From assembly GCF_040834005.1 (NCBI RefSeq), contig NZ_CP162129.1:4537501-4601500 (forward strand): 64,000 nucleotides of DNA, given 5' to 3'. This DNA comes from Paenibacillus sp. PL2-23. Lineage in GTDB: Bacteria; Bacillota; Bacilli; Paenibacillales; Paenibacillaceae. The translations under genes and the position numbers were made by a program. Below the pieces are notes generated by a model, which was not told the origin of the DNA, searched no databases, and worked only from the letters and a program-made list of their open reading frames with translations. Positions 17,826 through 27,071 of the stretch are shown here, piece after piece (the first letter of the stretch is position 1; each line of letters begins with the position of its first letter).

Positions 17826-18122
17826 TTACCGCACCTGCGCCACAAATAACATCCGCAGCGTCGACTCGTCGATCAGCGCCATCGCCTCCGACATTCTGGG
17901 ATCAGCCATAACCCTGGCTTCGCACTGCTTGGCCGCTTCCCGGCTCGTCCACTCCGCTACTTCCACCCAGGTTCCGCTGTCCTCCTCGCGGAACACCTCC
18001 CGCTTCTTCAATGCGCTTTCCCCGCTCAGAAGCTCAGCCAGCAGATCAACGGCTTCCATGAACATTTCCTCGCTAACGCCTTCCTTTAACCGATACGACA
18101 CCACTTCTACACAAGACTTCAT
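17826..18122 (-). CDS. Antibiotic-biosynthesis-monooxygenase-like dimeric alpha/beta-barrel protein
   Basis: 98-aa protein with the ferredoxin-like beta-alpha-beta pattern of the ABM/dimeric alpha-beta barrel superfamily: CVEVVSYRLKEG strand, SEEMFMEAVDLLAELL helix, KKREVFREEDSGTWVEVAEW strands, then a helix with MADPRMSEAM. Members are often small monooxygenases or regulators without metal or flavin. The ATG at 18122 has GAAGGAG 9 nt upstream. It is transcribed divergently from a WYL-type regulator 107 bp away, which probably controls it. Confidence 0.75.
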   Translation of the reverse strand: MKSCVEVVSYRLKEGVSEEMFMEAVDLLAELLSGESALKKREVFREEDSGTWVEVAEWTSREAAKQCEARVMADPRMSEAMALIDESTLRMLFVAQVR

Positions 18123-18229
18123 CTGGCACAGCTCCTTCGATTGATAGTCTGACAACCTCACTATACCGCCGAATATAGTCAGAACCTGTCACCATTATGT
18201 GTTATGCTGAAAAAAAAGAGGTGGCGCAC

Positions 18230-19189
18230 ATGAACAAAACGCAGAGGCTTGTGGAGCTGCTGCTGACTATGAACTCACGGCAGAAATTGACGCTGAAGGA
18301 GCTGGCCGAGCGCTTCGGCGTGTCGAAGCGCACCGTGCTGCGCGACATGAACGAGCTAAGCGCCCTTGGCGTGCCGCTCTACGCGGAGCAAGGCGCCCAT
18401 GGAGGCTACCGAATTCTGCGTGAAAGATCGCTGCCCGCCATTACCTTCACAGAGCAGGAGGCGGTGGCTCTCTTCTTCGTCGGCCAGTCGCTTGATTATT
18501 ATCGCGCGCTCCCTATGGAGGCTGAATCGCAATCGGCGCTGGCGAAGTTCTACCATGTGCTGCCCGATGACGTCAAACAGCGAATTGAACAGCTTCAGCG
18601 CCGGCTGCTGTTCTGGGTGCCGGTCCAGCAGTGGGAAGCCCCTTTCCTCCCAGCCTTGCTGGAGGGAGCCGTCGAGCAAGCCATTCTGCGGGTGACATAC
18701 GAGTCGGAGACAGGCCTTGCCGAGCGGGACATCCAGCCGGTGGGGCTGTATGCGATGAACGGCAAGTGGTATTGTCCATCCTACGATTTTGGCAGCGGCC
18801 AATACCGTCTATTCCGAGCGGATCGCATCAAGGAGGCGGCTGTCAGCCTCGATCAGTCAAGGAAACGGGATCACGAGAAGCTGCACATTACGGATTGGTT
18901 CCGGAACGAGCAGGAGAGAGAGGAAGGGCTGGAGTCTTACGACTTGCGCGTTCGGCTTACACGCCGCGGCGTGCTGCTGTGCTCCAACGACACTTGGCTG
19001 GGAAGCGGCTTACGGTTGAACGAGGACGGTACGGGGTCGATAAGCAGAAGAATGTCGCCCTCCTACATGAGCTGGGCTGCGTCCTTCTTCATCGGCTGCC
19101 AGGGGGACGCTGTGGTTGAGGAGCCTCAGGAGCTGCGCGCTATGCTTCGGAGTCGGCTGCGGGAAGCATTGGCGGAATATGAAGCATGA
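18230..19189 (+). CDS. YafY-type HTH/WYL transcriptional regulator
   Basis: 319-aa regulator. N-terminal HTH of the HTH_11/DeoR-like kind at residues 1-60 (TLKELAERFGVSKRTVLRDM), followed by GGYRI and a WYL domain from about 135 with the sequence RDIQPVGLYAMNGKWYCPSYDF, and a C-terminal WCX-like extension. WYL domains sense small ligands or nucleic acids. The ATG at 18230 follows GAGGTGG; the earlier ATG at 18197 lacks a site. Its divergent partner, the monooxygenase-like gene, is the likely target, as is usual for this family. Confidence 0.9.
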   Translation: MNKTQRLVELLLTMNSRQKLTLKELAERFGVSKRTVLRDMNELSALGVPLYAEQGAHGGYRILRERSLPAITFTEQEAVALFFVGQSLDYYRALPMEAESQSALAKFYHVLPDDVKQRIEQLQRRLLFWVPVQQWEAPFLPALLEGAVEQAILRVTYESETGLAERDIQPVGLYAMNGKWYCPSYDFGSGQYRLFRADRIKEAAVSLDQSRKRDHEKLHITDWFRNEQEREEGLESYDLRVRLTRRGVLLCSNDTWLGSGLRLNEDGTGSISRRMSPSYMSWAASFFIGCQGDAVVEEPQELRAMLRSRLREALAEYEA

Positions 19190-19300
19190 ATACTCCGAAT
19201 ATCGCAAGGAAACATTACAGCACTGGAGGAGAGTATTCCCTTAGCTGCGCCGAGGAAGCGAGGCAGCAGCTTTGATAATGATTCAAGGCCGCAGCCCTGA

Positions 19301-19546
19301 TCATCGAGCTGGCTGATGCTTTTTCTTTTTGCCCCGCAGGTGCATTATTAAACTCAGTAACAAGTAAATAGCCGCAGCCTCAAGCAGGAACCGAATCCAG
19401 TTAAATGAATAATGAAGGATGACAAGAGCATTTGTTGCCTCATCAGTGAAAGCTGCAGGCTTCGCAATCAACGTAATTCCTAGGGCGATAAATATTCCGT
19501 AATCAGCCGCCGCTGCTGCAATCAAGGCTATAATCAGGCGCAGCAA
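19301..19546 (-). CDS. Small two-helix membrane protein overlapping the upstream gene
   Basis: From a TTG at 19546 this reads as an 81-aa protein with two hydrophobic helices (LRLIIALIAAAAADYGIFIA and about 50-68) and a basic tail HLRGKKKKHQPAR. It overlaps the 3' end of the upstream gene by 44 bp in another frame. An upstream ATG at 19624 is possible but would overlap 122 bp and add Cys/Arg-rich residues that look like frame shadow. No clear ribosome site is seen, so translation may be coupled. No recognised family; real but uncertain start. Confidence 0.5.
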   Translation of the reverse strand: MLRLIIALIAAAAADYGIFIALGITLIAKPAAFTDEATNALVILHYSFNWIRFLLEAAAIYLLLSLIMHLRGKKKKHQPAR

Positions 19547-20033
19547 TCGACACCGTGGTGAAATACAAATACCGCTTCTCCAGCTCCTGATTTTCAGGCA
19601 GCATTTCTTGAAAAACCTTAGCATTCATCATTTCCTCCGTCATGACCCCTTCGCGCCACAAAGATAATTGAGTTTCTGGGAATACGTACAAATGCCCTGA
19701 CTCTGAATCGGGATTTCTATTGTACGGAGTGACTCCATCAAGCCTTGCAACCAGATCAACCGCCTTTGTACCAAACACATCTATGCCATCATACAGAATG
19801 GGAATATGGTCTATACCCGCATACGCTGGGTTTATGACCTCCAGAAAATTTACTTGTTGATCCTTATCATACTCTAACCGCACAAATAACTCTTCCAATA
19901 TACTTTCATTGTAGGCTTGATTTGGTCTCTTCAGGTGAGCGTGCGTTTGGAACACAGCTTGCACCTCCCATTTTCTCATGCCTAGCTTGACTGGTCCGAT
20001 TCCAACGTACGGTAAAAGGATTAGCGAGTCCAT
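19503..20033 (-). CDS. Hypothetical protein with GIGPVKLGM motif
   Basis: 176-aa soluble protein of unknown function. The N-terminus DSLILLPYVGIGPVKLGM, followed by a helix beginning RKWEVQAVF, is a pattern seen in small uncharacterised Firmicute proteins. The middle includes FLEVINPAYAGIDHIPILYD and DVFGTKAVDLVARLDG, and the end is YLYFTTVSIAAPDY. The ATG at 20033 has AGGAGG 8 nt upstream, which excludes a longer frame back to 20153. Transcribed ahead of the small membrane protein gene and overlapping it. Confidence 0.8.
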   Translation of the reverse strand: MDSLILLPYVGIGPVKLGMRKWEVQAVFQTHAHLKRPNQAYNESILEELFVRLEYDKDQQVNFLEVINPAYAGIDHIPILYDGIDVFGTKAVDLVARLDGVTPYNRNPDSESGHLYVFPETQLSLWREGVMTEEMMNAKVFQEMLPENQELEKRYLYFTTVSIAAPDYSLDCSSGG

Positions 20034-20488
20034 ACGTGTTGCCTCCTGTTGTGCTTCATATGTAATCCGAGCGGTGCAGCAACAAAATTTTCCTGTAATA
20101 ATACAATATTTTTTTACATCTGAATACTCAGACGAAGGAGTTGCTGCGATCATACATCATTTTAAGCTCGATCCCCACAAATACTCCGCCAGCAGGCTAC
20201 AATCCTGTACATTTGCATCAATTAGACCTCTTTACTCCCTGACGAGCATAAATTGATGTAGATTTGCAGGATTAGCGTAAACGGATGCGCCGTCCTTTGG
20301 CGGAGCAGCATACGTTTCGCGTTGAAATATAAGCCCAGTATAGAGAAAATGCTATCTTGTATTTTAAGAAATTCTCTTTCGAGGACTGTCAGAGATGAGC
20401 GACCGCGTTTAGATGTAGGATTTATCGCCAAATAGAATCTCCATTTTATCGAATGCTCGAAAACTTATACGCTATTGTCGCAAAGAAA
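20034..20488. other. Gene-poor gap of about 455 bp
   Basis: Between the hypothetical gene and the hybrid-kinase terminator. A 69-codon open frame on the minus strand (20222-20431) has no ribosome site and no recognisable motif. The base composition is lower in G+C than either neighbour, so it may be a decayed remnant. I see no RNA gene, palindromic array or transposase motif in it. Confidence 0.5.
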
Positions 20489-20510
20489 AGCCCGACCCTA
20501 AGGCCGGGCT
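20489..20510 (-). terminator. Terminator hairpin that contains the kinase stop codon
   Basis: On the minus strand AGCCCG and CGGGCT pair around a loop, followed by TTTTCTTTG. The TAG stop codon (20498-20500) lies within the loop, so the coding region runs into its own terminator. Confidence 0.85.
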
Positions 20511-23500
20511 CCTGAGCCTCTAGGGGCTCCTGAGGCTCCTGAGGCTCCTGAGGCTCCCGAGGCTCCCGAGGCTCCCAGGCCTCCCGGATCATCCCACAAG
20601 GCAAGCCGGCCGCTTCTGGAAGGAATGGCCATCGCCATGATCGTGCCTTCCATTGGCCTGCTCTGAATATGCAGATCTGAGCCGTACAGCTGCTTTAGAC
20701 GTTTTCTAATATTGGGAATGCCGACGCCCACGCTGCCGTGAGACTGTCGGTACAGCACCTCCGCCAGCCTCTCCTCCGTCATGCCGACTCCGTCGTCCGC
20801 AACCTCGATATGCAGCGAATCCTCCACGCGCCGGGCGGCAACGCGGATCGTGCCTCCCTCTATTTTTTTGGTGACGCCATGCCTGATGGCATTCTCAATT
20901 ACGGGCTGAAGCATCAGTGGAGGCAGCAGAAACTCGTCCACGCCCTCCTCCAAATCCCATTCTACCGAAATGCGGTCCTTGAACCGGGCTTTTTCGATCT
21001 CAATATACGCCTTCGCAAGCTCCAGCTCTTCTCTGAACGGCACCAGCCGATCCGTGTTCTTGAAGCCGAAGCTGCCTCGCAGAAACTCGATAAGATGATT
21101 CAGCACCTCGCGCGCCCGCCCCACATCCTTGTAGCTGAGCAGAATAATCGTATTGAACACGTTGTACAGGAAATGGGGCTTAATCTGCGCCTGCAGAAAC
21201 GCAACCTCCATCTTCGTGATGTCGATCGAGGAGCGCTTCATCGCAAGCAAGCTTCGAATCCGGAATAACAGCTCCGTCAAGGAGAACGGCTTCCTCAGGA
21301 AATCATTGGCACCAATCGCAAACGCCGCTTGCATCTCCTCATCCTGAATCGAGTTCGTCAGCATGATGACCGGAAGCTCAACGGGCTCGTACAGCTTGCG
21401 GATTTCCCCGCAAAGCGCATAGCCTGTCATTCCCGGAAGCATAACATCGATCAGCGCGAGATCGACAGGCTGTATGCTCAGGCGCCGCAGCGCCTCCTCT
21501 CCGCTGTCGACAGCCACAACAAGATAACCCTCCGCCCTCAGCCGTTCAGCAAGCACCCTGGTGTTAATATCGGGATCGTCCACAATCAGGATAGTCGCAC
21601 CGTCTGACATCCTCGTCGACGACAAGGGCTCCGCCACGGGGATCACAAGCTCCTGCTTAAGCATGGGATGAATGTCCCGCGTTGCCATACTGCGCGCAAC
21701 CCCATCCGGTGCCGACGGCAGGCTGACGGTGAAGCAGGAACCTTCGCCAAGACTGGAGCTCACAGCAAGCTTGCCGCCCTGCAGCTCCGCAAGCTGCTTG
21801 GCTACGCTTAAACCCATGCCCGCTCCGCCGCTGGAGTCCGGAGCCGCATTGGCGGCCGCAGCCACTTGGCGGAAAGGCTCGAATATTTCCTGCAGCCGCT
21901 CCTCGGCAATCCCGGTTCCGGAATCCCGAACGGAGATATGAAGCATCGACTCGCCATAGCCATATCTCGCGTCGCAGCTAATGACTCCCTGAATCGTATA
22001 GCTGACCGCGTTGCTGATCAGATTGTACAGAATTTGCTGGAATCGATGCTCGTCAGCATAGACCAGAGGCAGATCGAACGGGACATCGTTCACAAGCTGG
22101 ATATCCTTGTCTTTTACCATGAATTGGAATACATCCAGCACGACCTGGACCGAGGAACGCACGTCAAGCGCCACCGGCTTGATTCGAAGCTGTCCCTGCT
22201 TGAGCAGCGACAGGTCCATAATATCCTGCACGAGCCCGGACAGCCGCTTGGCGGCCTGATTGACGAGCAGCAGCCCTTCCTTGGCCCGATCTCCGTTCGA
22301 GGAGGCATTGGGATGCTCCTCCAGCAGCTTCTCCGTAATCGCCATAATGCCTTGAAGCGGAGTTTTGAACTCATGCGAGGTTTTGGCCAGAAATTCGTCC
22401 TTCAGACGATCGACCCGCGCCAGCTCCCGCGACAGACTGTCCGCCCGCAGATACGCTCTTGAGAACCTCTTCGCCAGCATCATAAACTGCATGAGAAAAA
22501 ACACAAACGGAAACAAAAAGGGGATGGCGCTGATCTCCAGTCGTCCAAGCAAATTCAGATTAACGCCAATGCCGTGCAGAAGAAAGGCGATAGTCGATAC
22601 GATCAAATATAACGCTTCATCTACTTGCTTGAAGCTGGCCATGACAAAGGTATACACGACATACAGCCACACGATCATGCTGTAGCCGAAGTGCACCCAC
22701 TCCAGGTACGAGTTGACCGCCGTTGGAAGCAGGATAGACATAAGCGCTACTCCGCCGCCCGCCGCCAGGAGCGACATCACGACCCGCTTGGAGCAAGCCT
22801 CCGTTAAGGTGCGGTACACATACAACAGCAGAAAGGCGGACAGGAATGCTCCCGACACGCACTGCAAAATATTAAACAAGCGATACGACAGCTCCGGCAG
22901 CATGGAGGCAAGCACCTTCTCCCCATGCGTGGCGATAAATACCGTATTGAACATGCTGTGCAAGCCGAGGAACAGCAGAGCAAGCCCTTGGCGAGTATTC
23001 TGGGCATACACCGCAAAGCAGAACATTCCGCTGACAAAATAAATCATCACATACAGCCAATCGATCCGCAGCGCCTTCTCCCGATAAGCCGATATGGCGT
23101 CATCGGTGCCAAAATAGATGGGAAGGTAGATGCCTCCACCCTTACCCCAGCTGTAATTGGCAACTTCAACCGTAATGCGCACTTGCTCCGCCCCCGGTGC
23201 AAAATACCCCGTGTATGGCGTATTGGCAGCTACATACCCCTTGCCCTCTTGGGCTGGATTGCCGCTTTGGCCAACCAGCTTACCGTCTATATAGATCTTG
23301 TTGGACATCCGAATGTTGGACGTCTTGATGCCAAGCGCTTCATTCGCGCCGGCGGGCAGCAGAACAGTCAATTGGTATGTTCCGAGCCCAAGCGATTTCA
23401 TGGGGCTGCCTGCAGCGTCGCTGTACAAGCTCCAGCTGGACGAAGGCACCTGCACGTGAAGCATTCCTCCACTCTCAGGAGCCATGTCCCCGTCTGAGAT

Positions 23501-23707
23501 AAGCAGCTTGTCCGGCCAAAATTCCCATTCGCCAGCCAGCGGAATGACGCCTTCTCGGCTTAAGGACAGCTCCCGCAAATCCATCACGCCCTGCTGAGCC
23601 GTCACTTTCTCAGGTGGATTGAATGCCGGTAGCACGTTATACATGAGCATATACACAAGGTAAAACGTGGCAAAGCACAGGATAAATACCGTCCCCTTGC
23701 GCTTCAT
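20498..23707 (-). CDS. Hybrid sensor kinase: 7TMR-DISM, HisKA/HATPase, REC, LytS-type kinase
   Basis: 1069-aa membrane sensor. TM at 7-27; extracellular sugar-binding-like (7TMR-DISMED2) domain at about 45-205; seven helices at about 215-412; HisKA with phospho-His445 in SHEFKTPLQG; HATPase at about 545-665 (NLISNAVSYT, DSGTGI, GMGLSVAKQL). A receiver domain spans about 703-820 with Asp754 (LIDVMLPGM). A second kinase core of the HisK_5/LytS type follows with His845 in QIKPHFLYNVFNTI and its own HATPase (VIENAIRHG, DDGVGM). The protein ends in a GAS tripeptide repeat tail. It overlaps the regulator gene by 4 bp, so the pair is one operon. Signal unknown; DISM receptors commonly sense carbohydrates. 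Confidence 0.92.
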   Translation of the reverse strand: MKRKGTVFILCFATFYLVYMLMYNVLPAFNPPEKVTAQQGVMDLRELSLSREGVIPLAGEWEFWPDKLLISDGDMAPESGGMLHVQVPSSSWSLYSDAAGSPMKSLGLGTYQLTVLLPAGANEALGIKTSNIRMSNKIYIDGKLVGQSGNPAQEGKGYVAANTPYTGYFAPGAEQVRITVEVANYSWGKGGGIYLPIYFGTDDAISAYREKALRIDWLYVMIYFVSGMFCFAVYAQNTRQGLALLFLGLHSMFNTVFIATHGEKVLASMLPELSYRLFNILQCVSGAFLSAFLLLYVYRTLTEACSKRVVMSLLAAGGGVALMSILLPTAVNSYLEWVHFGYSMIVWLYVVYTFVMASFKQVDEALYLIVSTIAFLLHGIGVNLNLLGRLEISAIPFLFPFVFFLMQFMMLAKRFSRAYLRADSLSRELARVDRLKDEFLAKTSHEFKTPLQGIMAITEKLLEEHPNASSNGDRAKEGLLLVNQAAKRLSGLVQDIMDLSLLKQGQLRIKPVALDVRSSVQVVLDVFQFMVKDKDIQLVNDVPFDLPLVYADEHRFQQILYNLISNAVSYTIQGVISCDARYGYGESMLHISVRDSGTGIAEERLQEIFEPFRQVAAAANAAPDSSGGAGMGLSVAKQLAELQGGKLAVSSSLGEGSCFTVSLPSAPDGVARSMATRDIHPMLKQELVIPVAEPLSSTRMSDGATILIVDDPDINTRVLAERLRAEGYLVVAVDSGEEALRRLSIQPVDLALIDVMLPGMTGYALCGEIRKLYEPVELPVIMLTNSIQDEEMQAAFAIGANDFLRKPFSLTELLFRIRSLLAMKRSSIDITKMEVAFLQAQIKPHFLYNVFNTIILLSYKDVGRAREVLNHLIEFLRGSFGFKNTDRLVPFREELELAKAYIEIEKARFKDRISVEWDLEEGVDEFLLPPLMLQPVIENAIRHGVTKKIEGGTIRVAARRVEDSLHIEVADDGVGMTEERLAEVLYRQSHGSVGVGIPNIRKRLKQLYGSDLHIQSRPMEGTIMAMAIPSRSGRLALWDDPGGLGASGASGASGASGASGAPRGSGARP
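20525..20580. repeat. 9-bp microsatellite encoding the Gly-Ala-Ser tail
   Basis: About six consecutive copies of GGCTCCTGA or GGCTCCCGA on the plus strand, read on the minus strand as Gly-Ala-Ser triplets. The units are nearly identical, so copy number is likely to vary by slippage in multiples of three codons without changing the frame. Confidence 0.9.
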
Positions 23708-24846
23708 GACTCCATGCGGCTCGACATTTCTCCCACGAATCGGACCAGCTCCTCGCCCGGCGAAATCCCGTATTCCTGCTCCAGCCTGTCCGCGAGACGC
23801 TGATACACGCCAATAGCCTCAGCCCGCAAGCCTTGCCGCGCGTATGCGCTCATAAGCGCCAGCACATCCTGCTCTGAGTCGGGAGCGAGCTCAACGAGCT
23901 TGCAGAGACACTCCGACAGCCGATGCATGGCGCCTTCACTCTCATAATAGTCCCGCATACGCCGCAATGCGTTAATCGTCAGCCGTCGCAGCTGCTCACG
24001 CTTGGACAATATATCGATGTGGTCGAATGCAGGCAAATATTCCCCGGCATACAGCCCGTAAATGCGCTCGAACGCCCCGATATTGCCGGCATGAACGGCT
24101 TGGAGGGAATCAGCGACCAGCAGCTCCAGCTCCAGGCTGTCGCATGGCAGTCCGTCCAGGCTGAGCACGTATCCGTGATCTGTTTTCCTAAGCAGCTGGG
24201 GGTGACCTAGCTGCTTGAACATTTTGCGAACATAGGAAATGGTGGTGTACAGATGCACTTTCGCCTTCTCGGGATCCTCTCCCTGGAAAAGAAGCTCAAT
24301 CAGCTGCTCCGTTCCGACAAGCCGCGCATGCTGGTGAATCATATAAGCGCACAGCTCTCTCGCCTTGCTCGTTCTCCATTTGATCCGCACGGAATCGGGG
24401 GAGAAAATCGCAAATTCGCCCATACATTGGATGCGGGCGGCTCCTTCGGCCTTCGGCTCTGCACGGACCTGAGTCTGGCTCGACCGCAGTCGATGCAGCG
24501 TCTTCTCCAGCCGCGACTTGACGGTTGGCTTCAGAATATAATCCATGGCGTGCAGCTCGAACGCTTCTACGGCGTATTCGCTGTACGCGGTGACGAACAC
24601 CACATGAACATCCCGCTTCAGCTCTTTGACCCGCTCCGCCACGTTCATGCCGTACATGCCAGGCATATCAATATCGATAAAGACAACGTCGGGAAGCTCG
24701 TTCGCCTCTTCCCGGGCGCGCATTTCCTCCAGAAACGCAAATGGATTTGTATGGACAGAGGCAATCTCAACTCCACCAATGTCCATTAACAGCAGCTCCA
24801 GCATTTCATTAGCGCTTTCCTCATCGTCCAACAGCATCGCTCTCAA
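23704..24846 (-). CDS. Response regulator with SARP-like winged helix and BTAD domain
   Basis: 380 aa. Receiver domain at 1-120 with Asp58 in VVFIDIDMPGM and Lys106 near YILKP. An OmpR-type winged helix lies at about 140-225 (RTSKARELCAYMIHQHARLVGTEQLIELLF), followed by a bacterial transcriptional activation (BTAD, TPR-like) region at about 235-375, ending GISPGEELVRFVGEM. This REC-wHTH-BTAD layout matches regulators paired with 7TM-DISM kinases. TTG start at 24846: GGGAGG lies 9 nt upstream, and an ATG at 24837 is too far. It precedes and overlaps the kinase gene and is presumably phosphorylated by it. Targets unknown. Confidence 0.9.
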   Translation of the reverse strand: MRAMLLDDEESANEMLELLLMDIGGVEIASVHTNPFAFLEEMRAREEANELPDVVFIDIDMPGMYGMNVAERVKELKRDVHVVFVTAYSEYAVEAFELHAMDYILKPTVKSRLEKTLHRLRSSQTQVRAEPKAEGAARIQCMGEFAIFSPDSVRIKWRTSKARELCAYMIHQHARLVGTEQLIELLFQGEDPEKAKVHLYTTISYVRKMFKQLGHPQLLRKTDHGYVLSLDGLPCDSLELELLVADSLQAVHAGNIGAFERIYGLYAGEYLPAFDHIDILSKREQLRRLTINALRRMRDYYESEGAMHRLSECLCKLVELAPDSEQDVLALMSAYARQGLRAEAIGVYQRLADRLEQEYGISPGEELVRFVGEMSSRMES

Positions 24847-24988
24847 CGCACAGTTCCCTCCCCCGCAGCTCCCATGACGGCAGCACTAACCTAAGGATGA
24901 TTATAACGGCGAGTCAGATAAACGCACAACTGCTTGGCACGGGATCACTGGCAAGGGTACAATGGACAAAAAAAAGGAGTGAGGCTAG

Positions 24989-25963
24989 GTGGAATATCGG
25001 AAGCTGGGGAACAGCGGGCTCAAGGTGTCCGCGCTTGGTCTTGGAACCAACGCATTCGGAAAACGCGCGGACGCGCGAGCCTCGAAGGAAGTGATCCATT
25101 GCGCGATCGACGCAGGCATCACCTTTGTCGATACGGCGAATATCTATGCGGGTACGGAATCAGAGCGCATTATTGGGGAAGCGCTGGAGGGACGTCGCCA
25201 TGAGGTCGTGCTTACGACCAAAGCGGGCTTGCCGAGAGGAACGGGACCGTACAGCCGCGGCTCGTCACGACGCCATCTGACTGCAGAGCTGGAGGCCAGC
25301 CTGAAGCGGCTGAAGACCGACTACGTGGATCTGTATCAGATCCATACCTTTGATCCGGAGACGCCGCTGGAGGAGACGCTTCGCACGCTTAACGACATGG
25401 TTCGCTCGGGCAAGGTTCGCTACATCGGCGCGTCCAACTACTACGCGTGGGAGCTGATGAAGGCGGTTGGCATCAGCGATCGGCTCGGACTGAACCGTTA
25501 CGTGTCAATGCAGACGAGCTATTCGCTCGCCGACCGCACGCCGGAGCGGGAGCTGATCCCGATGTGCCTTGACCAAGGGCTCGGGATCATTCCTTACTTC
25601 CCGCTGGCTGGCGGCATCCTGACGGGCAAATACGCGTCGGCCCAGGCTGCGCCGTCCGGCTCGCGAGCGGATACCGATCCCGGCTTCAGGCGGTTCCTCG
25701 GCGAGGAGACGGTCGCCCTGTCCCAGGCGGTTAGCGGGCTTGCTGCCGAGCTTGGCACGACGGCCAGCGCACTGTCGCTCGCATGGCTGATGGACCAGCC
25801 AGCCGTATCGACTGTTATCGTCGGCGCAACACGCGCCGAGCAGGTGGAGGCGAACCTCGCCAGCCTTGAGCTGAAGCTGGAGGAGGAGGCGCTGGAGCGG
25901 CTGGAGAAGCTCAGCCGTCCATTCAGCCAAGGCGAGCCGTTTGCGATCTACCGGCTGGACTAG
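24989..25963 (+). CDS. Aldo/keto reductase (YghZ/Tas type)
   Basis: 324-aa NADPH-dependent reductase with the aldo/keto reductase TIM barrel. It has GTNAFGK, the catalytic Asp/Tyr region FVDTANIYAGTESE, Lys in VLTTKAG and DLYQIHTFDP with the conserved His. The cofactor-binding C-terminus has STVIVGATRAEQVEANL. GTG start at 24989 follows an AAGGAG site. The gene converges on the Gfo/Idh gene, overlapping its 3' end by 4 bp. Physiological substrate unknown; detoxification of aldehydes is typical. Confidence 0.93.
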   Translation: MEYRKLGNSGLKVSALGLGTNAFGKRADARASKEVIHCAIDAGITFVDTANIYAGTESERIIGEALEGRRHEVVLTTKAGLPRGTGPYSRGSSRRHLTAELEASLKRLKTDYVDLYQIHTFDPETPLEETLRTLNDMVRSGKVRYIGASNYYAWELMKAVGISDRLGLNRYVSMQTSYSLADRTPERELIPMCLDQGLGIIPYFPLAGGILTGKYASAQAAPSGSRADTDPGFRRFLGEETVALSQAVSGLAAELGTTASALSLAWLMDQPAVSTVIVGATRAEQVEANLASLELKLEEEALERLEKLSRPFSQGEPFAIYRLD

Positions 25964-26961
25964 CCGCCCGCTGCCTCGTCCGCGGGGAATTTCAGTCCAA
26001 TCTGTCCTCTCGCCTCGTCGATAATCTCCATCGTAATGAGAGACGCCTCATGCGAGTTCGTCGACGATTCCCGGAGGCCCTCTTTCAGCAGACCGATAAA
26101 TTCTTCGACCTCGTAATACATGTTGTCTTCGATGGTTGGGCGGGACAGGTCCTCGCTCGCCCCGCCCCGAAGACGGAGCTCGACGCTTTCAGGCTCGCTG
26201 ATCCGGTCAACGTACAGATTGCCGAGCTCCCCTTGTATTTCGTTCGGCACGAACGAATTTGTTATTTTGGAATGCATAAGCACCGCGTCCATACCCTCGT
26301 ATCCCAATAGCAGGCTGCCCTCGCCGTCGACGCCGGATTCCAGCATATAAGCCTGCGCCTTCACGGAGGCCGGACGGCCGAACAGAACAACTGCCGGATA
26401 GATGCAATAGATGCCGATATCCATCAGCGAGCCGTTGGACAGCTCTGGCTTGAACGCGTTCAGCACCTGGCCGGCCTTGTAGGCATCATAGCGGGAGGAA
26501 TACTGGCAATAGCTTGCAAAAAATCTCCGAACCGTCCCGATCCGCTCCAAATTGTCGCGAACCGCCCCGAAGCCAGGCATCAGCGTGGACTTCATCGCAT
26601 GCATAAGCAGCGTATCCGTACGCTTCGCCGTCTCTATCATTTCCTTCATCTCCCGGGCATTGGAAGCCGCCGGCTTCTCGCACAGCACATGAATGCCATG
26701 ATTCATTGCCGCAATCGCATGCGCAGCGTGATAGCTGGTAGGACTTGCAATATAGACTGCGTCGATGACTCCGCTCGCGAACATCGCGTCCAACTCCGTA
26801 TAGCGGTGTGGAATGTCGTGCTTGGCGGCGAATTCCGCCGCTTTCTCCTCCGTCCTGGAATAGACGGCGGCAAGCTCGAATTGCTTATGGTGCTTCGCTC
26901 CTGCCAGGAAGCGCTCCGTGATCCAGTTGGTGCCAATAACGCCGAATCGAATATTTCTCAT
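25960..26961 (-). CDS. Gfo/Idh/MocA family oxidoreductase
   Basis: 333-aa NAD(P)-dependent sugar-type dehydrogenase. The Rossmann fold starts FGVIGTNWITERFLAG; the EKPAASNAREMKEM lysine motif (Lys near 96) and DIGIYCIYPAVVLFG (catalytic His replaced by Tyr-Pro region) follow. The C-terminal alpha/beta domain has YYEVEEFIGLLKEG. The ATG lies at 26961. Convergent with the aldo/keto reductase. A role in sugar or inositol-like metabolism is likely, but the substrate cannot be inferred. Confidence 0.92.
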   Translation of the reverse strand: MRNIRFGVIGTNWITERFLAGAKHHKQFELAAVYSRTEEKAAEFAAKHDIPHRYTELDAMFASGVIDAVYIASPTSYHAAHAIAAMNHGIHVLCEKPAASNAREMKEMIETAKRTDTLLMHAMKSTLMPGFGAVRDNLERIGTVRRFFASYCQYSSRYDAYKAGQVLNAFKPELSNGSLMDIGIYCIYPAVVLFGRPASVKAQAYMLESGVDGEGSLLLGYEGMDAVLMHSKITNSFVPNEIQGELGNLYVDRISEPESVELRLRGGASEDLSRPTIEDNMYYEVEEFIGLLKEGLRESSTNSHEASLITMEIIDEARGQIGLKFPADEAAGG

Positions 26962-27071
26962 GATGTATAGCTCCTTATCGTCTTGAATAATGACAGCTCC
27001 CCTTGCAAATGGGAATCTTCTATATTATATTGGGCGAGAACATTAGGCGCGATAGATTTGGAGGTTGAGCT

